Both the position numbers and the translations under genes were made by a program. From NCBI GenBank assembly GCA_963762735.1, contig CAVXMG010000002.1:1-64000 (forward strand): DNA of 64,000 nt, in the 5' to 3' direction. Below are positions 60,783 to 64,000 of this stretch, piece by piece. Each line of letters begins with the position of its first letter. Positions within the stretch are counted from its first letter, which is position 1. The notes beneath the pieces are model-generated. The model was not told the DNA's origin and did no database searches. It was given only the letters and a program-made list of their open reading frames with translations. The stretch is from DASXKD01 sp963762735. Its GTDB lineage: Bacteria > Actinomycetota > Actinomycetes > Streptosporangiales > Streptosporangiaceae.

Positions 60783-61286
60783 ATGGACTACATGATCAGG
60801 CGCGCCCGGACCCCTGACGTGCGAGCGATCGCCGACCTGGTGGACATCAATGTCGGGTCCCGGCGCCTGCTCGGCAAGGCGGCCGTCACGCTGTATGAGG
60901 ACGTGCAGGAGTTCTGGGTTGCCGAACGTGCCGTCGACGGTGCCGTCGTGGGCTGCGGGGCCCTGCACGTGATGTGGGAGGACCTGGCCGAGATCCGGAC
61001 GGTGGCGGTGCGCCCGGGGTTGCAGGGGCACGGGATCGGTCACCGGCTGGTGGCCGCCCTGCTCGGCAGCGCCAGGGAGGTGGGCGTGCGCCGGGTGTTC
61101 GTGCTGACCTTCGCGACCGGGTTCTTCGCGCGGCACGGTTTCGTGGAGATCGACGGGGCGCCCGTCTCGCCTGAGGTGTACGACGAACTGCTGCGCTCCT
61201 ATGACGAGGGCGTTGCCGAGTTCCTTGACCTCGACCGGGTCAAGCCGAACACCCTGGGCAACCACCGCATGCTGCTGCACCTGTGA
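60783..61286 (+). CDS. Amino-acid N-acetyltransferase (GNAT; ArgA-like)
   Basis: 167 residues from the ATG at 60783. GNAT fold: MIRRARTPDVRAIADLVDIN, LYEDVQEFWVAERAVDGAVV, GCGALHVMWEDLAEIRTVAV with RPGLQGHGIGHRLVAALLGS, the acetyl-CoA-binding Q/RxxGxG/A loop, and VFVLTFATGFFARHGFVEID. This short form matches mycobacterial ArgA (Rv2747), which acetylates glutamate or glutamine in arginine synthesis without the kinase-like domain of the classical enzyme. Its end runs directly into the SDR remnant, with the stop at 61286. It is divergent from the NlpC/P60 gene across a 430-base gap. Confidence 0.85.
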   Translation: MDYMIRRARTPDVRAIADLVDINVGSRRLLGKAAVTLYEDVQEFWVAERAVDGAVVGCGALHVMWEDLAEIRTVAVRPGLQGHGIGHRLVAALLGSAREVGVRRVFVLTFATGFFARHGFVEIDGAPVSPEVYDELLRSYDEGVAEFLDLDRVKPNTLGNHRMLLHL

Positions 61287-61664
61287 CATTGCCTCCCTCG
61301 CGGCCGGCTGGCTGGCCGGTGGCGCCGCCTCTCTTCGGTGGCGGCGCTGCGCGGCAGCGGCGGCGGCGGCTACGGGGCGGCCAAGGCCGCGCTGCACGGC
61401 TACGTCTACGACCTCGCCAGCGAACTAAGCGGGTACGGCGGTACCGCCAACGTGGTCGCGCCCGGGTTCGTGCCCGACACTGAGTTCTGGGCGGGCCGGC
61501 TCACCGGGGAATCCCGGCGCGAGCGCGCGGCGCAGACGCTGGTCGGCCGGGAAGGGACGCCGGAGGAGGTGGCCTCGCTGATCTCCTGGCTGCTCGGGCC
61601 GGACGGTGGCTGGGTCACCGGCCAGGTGCTTTCCCCGAACGGCGGCGTGGTCCTCGGCCGCTAG
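61285..61664 (+). pseudogene. Truncated short-chain dehydrogenase (SDR) remnant
   Basis: Only the second half of an SDR is present: IASLAA (end of the catalytic Ser strand), then LRGSGGGGYGAAKAALHGYV with the YxxxK active-site pair, NVVAPGFVPDTEFWAGRLTG, LVGREGTPEEVASLISWLLG and VTGQVLSPNGGVVLGR. The cofactor-binding N-terminal part is missing and no start signal is visible; a short out-of-frame insertion separates IASLAA from the rest. It lies tight behind the acetyltransferase stop, so a deletion probably joined the two. Cofactor binding cannot work in this form. Confidence 0.8.
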
Positions 61665-61681
61665 CGTGGTGCCAGCCGGGC

Positions 61682-64000
61682 TCAGAGCAGGCGCGGCTGG
61701 CTTACCTCAGGGCGGCGCGGGCGCGGCACCGCGGGCCGGTCGAGCAGCCGGGGGTCGATCGAGGCGAGGAACGGTGACGGGCCGGTCTCCGTCACCGTCG
61801 AGTGCCGCCGCCGCCGCGCGGCACAGGTGAGGAACAGGTGCGTCCGGGCGCGGGTCATCGCGACAAACAGCAGGCGCCGCTCCTCCGCAAGGTCGGTACC
61901 GCCAATCGCTCGGGCCGCGCCCGCTCGGGCCGCGCCACCCGGCTCCAGGGCAGCCTCGGCCACCTCCGGAGCCATGCCGGCCGCGCTTGGAGCCGTGCCC
62001 TCGTCTCCGGAGCTCTCGCCCTCTCCTGCTGGCCGATTTCCACGGGCTGACCGCCTCCCGGGGAGCCAGAGCGGCAGCAGGTCCCGCTCGCACCCGGCCA
62101 CGAAGACGACGCCGAACTCCAGCCCCTTGGCGGCGTGGATCGTCAGCAGCGTGACCGCGTCCGCCCGGGGATCCAGCGCGTCGGCCTCGGCGCCAAGCGC
62201 GATCTCGGTCATGAACCGCTCGAAGTCGTCACCGCACCGCCGCGCGAGCGGAGCGAGCACCTCCCCGGCAGCCAGCACGTCCACCGGCCGCAGCCCCCCG
62301 CCGGAGGTACGCCGACCGGAGGACCGCGCATCCGGCAATCGCGACGCGAGCCCGTGCACCGCGGCACGCAACCGCTCAGCCACACCCGTGCCGCCCGCGC
62401 TCAGGCCAGCCTCGCCGGGGCCGCCCAGGCCGCCTGCGCCCTGCCCGGCACCGCCCGGCCCGGCCGCGCTCAGCCCCGCCGCGCTCAGCCCGGCCGCGCC
62501 GGTCATCTCCCGCAGGATCTCCGGAACGGCCGCCCGGCGCCCCAGCAGGTCATGTGAGCGCTTCTGGAACGGCAGCCCGGCCCGGGTCAGGGCCTGGCCG
62601 AGCGCCACGGCCTGAGCATCGGTGCGGTACAGCACGGCCATGTCGGCGAGTGCGAGCTTGCCGCCCGCATGCCCGTCCGCGCGGCCGGTGTCCAGCGAAT
62701 GGAACGAGGCGCCGCCAAGCAGCTTGTCGATGGCCTGGGCGATCCACGCGCCTTCGCCCCGGTCGGAGGCCGCCTCGTGCACGGTGATCCGCTCGGCGGC
62801 GCCTGCGGCCGGACCGGCCACGGCGCTCATCCGCCTGCCCGGGACCAGCGTGGCGGGCGCCACGGCCTGCATCGCGCCCGAGACGATCACCGGCGAAGAA
62901 CGGTAGTTGCGGGTCAGCGTCACGGTCCTGGCGCCGGGGTAGTCGCGCCCGAACCTGAGGAAGAAGCCCACATCGGCGCCGCGGAACCCGTAGATCGCCT
63001 GATCCGGGTCGCCGATCACGGCCAGGCCGCTGCCGTCGCCGGCCAGCAGGCGCAGCAGGGCATATTGCGCGGCGTCGGTATCTTGGTACTCATCCACGCT
63101 GATGGACCGCCAGCGCGCTGCCAGCGTCGCCGCGAGGGCGGGGTCCTGGCGAAGCATCGCCAGCGGGAGGGCGATCAGGCCGTCGAAATCCACCAGGCCG
63201 CGCGAGGCGAGCAGCCTGGCGAACTCGCCCGCTGCGCCGGGATCCCGCGCTACCTCGCTGAGCAGGCGCCGCCCCGCCGCCATGGACCCGGCTTCCTCCG
63301 TCGCCACCCCGAGCCTGGTCTTCTCGTCGGCCACCGTGAACCCAGGGTCAAGCCCGGCCCGCCCGGCGTGCTCGCGCAGGATCGTCAGGCCCAGCCCGTG
63401 AAACGTGGTGATCATCAGTCGGCAGGCCTGGGCGGGCAGCAGCACAGTAAGCCGCTCGCGCATCTCCACGGCCGCCCGGCGGGTAAAGGTAAGCGCCAGG
63501 CACGCCTCGGGCGGCGCACCGCGCTCCGCGACCAGGACGGCGATCCGCCGGGTGAGCGTGCGCGTCTTGCCGGTCCCGGGCCCGGCAAGGATCAGCAGCG
63601 GCCCTGGGGCCTGTGCAGCCTCTCGCTGACTGGGGTCCAGGCCCGCGAGCATCGACCCGTACCCCTGCCCATTTTCATGCCATACGACCGGCCCTCCAGG
63701 CCCTTGACCGGCTCGCTGGCCGCCATCCGGCTCGGCAGTGCCCGCCTGCGGCGCTGTCCTTCCGACTGGTTCGGCTGCCGGTCTGGAGACGTCGGACAGG
63801 CCAGCGGCGCCGGTCGCCGGGATGTCGAACAGGGTCTCCGTGCCGGCCAGTTCCTCCGGCCGGAACAGCCGGATCACCCCGTACTCCCCGTCGTAACCCG
63901 CTTCCTTGATCACCTCGCCCCTGCGGAGCCGGGCGATGGCTTCGGCTACCAGGCTGCCCGCGGTGCGGCCGATATCGGCGGTGTCGGCCTCGCGGAGAAT
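61682..64000 (-). CDS. EndoQ/PHP-UvrD-type helicase fusion (partial, runs off edge)
   Basis: The reading frame stays open to base 64000, so the N-terminus is outside the window. The visible start (ADIGRTAGSLVAEAIARLRR, then VIKEAGYDGEYGVIRLF) looks like the end of an endonuclease Q/PHP-type domain, and the remaining 650 residues are a UvrD/Rep superfamily 1 helicase: Walker A LAGPGTGKTRTLTRR, TFTRRAAVEMRE, VDEYQDTDAAQ (Walker B), GDPDQAIYGFRGAD, TRNYRSSP, LLTIHAAKGLEFGVVF and LLFVAMTRARTHL. A long Ala/Gly-rich insert near the middle is unusual. Fusions of EndoQ and UvrD occur in actinomycetes and are thought to act on damaged DNA. The C-terminus ends in Pro/Arg-rich residues. Confidence 0.85.
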   Translation of the reverse strand: MLREADTADIGRTAGSLVAEAIARLRRGEVIKEAGYDGEYGVIRLFRPEELAGTETLFDIPATGAAGLSDVSRPAAEPVGRTAPQAGTAEPDGGQRAGQGPGGPVVWHENGQGYGSMLAGLDPSQREAAQAPGPLLILAGPGTGKTRTLTRRIAVLVAERGAPPEACLALTFTRRAAVEMRERLTVLLPAQACRLMITTFHGLGLTILREHAGRAGLDPGFTVADEKTRLGVATEEAGSMAAGRRLLSEVARDPGAAGEFARLLASRGLVDFDGLIALPLAMLRQDPALAATLAARWRSISVDEYQDTDAAQYALLRLLAGDGSGLAVIGDPDQAIYGFRGADVGFFLRFGRDYPGARTVTLTRNYRSSPVIVSGAMQAVAPATLVPGRRMSAVAGPAAGAAERITVHEAASDRGEGAWIAQAIDKLLGGASFHSLDTGRADGHAGGKLALADMAVLYRTDAQAVALGQALTRAGLPFQKRSHDLLGRRAAVPEILREMTGAAGLSAAGLSAAGPGGAGQGAGGLGGPGEAGLSAGGTGVAERLRAAVHGLASRLPDARSSGRRTSGGGLRPVDVLAAGEVLAPLARRCGDDFERFMTEIALGAEADALDPRADAVTLLTIHAAKGLEFGVVFVAGCERDLLPLWLPGRRSARGNRPAGEGESSGDEGTAPSAAGMAPEVAEAALEPGGAARAGAARAIGGTDLAEERRLLFVAMTRARTHLFLTCAARRRRHSTVTETGPSPFLASIDPRLLDRPAVPRPRRPEVSQPRLL

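Overview
The window is very GC-rich DNA from a filamentous-type actinomycete. The signs are WhiB-like and DUF397/DUF5753 genes, many GTG/TTG starts, 4-bp start/stop overlaps, and a core gene order also seen in Streptomyces and mycobacteria: penicillin-binding protein / wblA(whiB4) / two ArsA-type ATPases, then RidA, Nudix, MBL hydrolase and Crp. Order and family lie somewhere near Streptomycetales/Streptosporangiales; I cannot fix a genus from the sequence. Many core and accessory genes carry single-base frameshifts. Part of this is probably consensus error and part may be true decay.

The window has two halves split by a tRNA-Pro(CGG) gene on the minus strand at 28279..28352. Left of it (1..28278) is a stack of integrated elements. 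The 3' half of the tRNA (about 43 bp) recurs at 5258 and 11870, so at least two elements lie in tandem: a 6.6-kb element without a visible integrase (5258..11914) and a 16.4-kb element (about 11870..28323) with a tyrosine integrase at one end and MobC plus a relaxase at the other, that is, an integrative mobilizable element. A 180-bp element-end sequence beside the relaxase is repeated at 5079..5257, which implies a third related element further left. That left part holds two VOC proteins, an RDD membrane protein, a hybrid histidine kinase and an IS481 remnant. The 6.6-kb element carries a phytanoyl-CoA-dioxygenase-like protein, an IS256 remnant, a narbonin-like GH18 protein and a large cyclase/ATPase/LuxR regulator.

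Inside the 16.4-kb element the integrase gene is split, just after its catalytic tyrosine, by a 4.15-kb insertion encoding a three-gene unit: tyrosine recombinase, small HTH protein, and a large protein with a row of zinc ribbons and a catalytically dead recombinase-like C-terminus. Joining the two integrase pieces restores one reading frame. This Tn554-like arrangement is the most interesting system in the window. The rest of the element holds an XRE/DUF5753-DUF397 pair with a palindromic operator, an anti-sigma-like ATPase, secreted lipoproteins, two kelch-type beta-propeller genes, and a diverged repeat with a tRNA-Ala 3' fragment from an older integration.

Right of the tRNA (28407..64000) is core chromosome: a metallophosphoesterase, a GatB/YqeY protein, a class A PBP (badly frameshifted), wblA, the ArsA pair, an SPFH protein, a DUF4177-like/RidA/Nudix/MBL run, crp, ppa, a D-Ala-D-Ala carboxypeptidase, a zinc metalloprotease, tilS-hpt-ftsH-folE, a DUF2156 membrane protein, folP-folB-folK-DUF3180, a NuoD-like protein beside a MidA/NDUFAF7-type methyltransferase, DUF2520-panC, coaX, lysS, an NlpC/P60 hydrolase, an N-acetyltransferase, and an EndoQ-UvrD-type helicase running off the right edge. 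Cell-wall enzymes, folate and pantothenate/CoA synthesis and purine salvage are thus grouped in short tightly packed operons.
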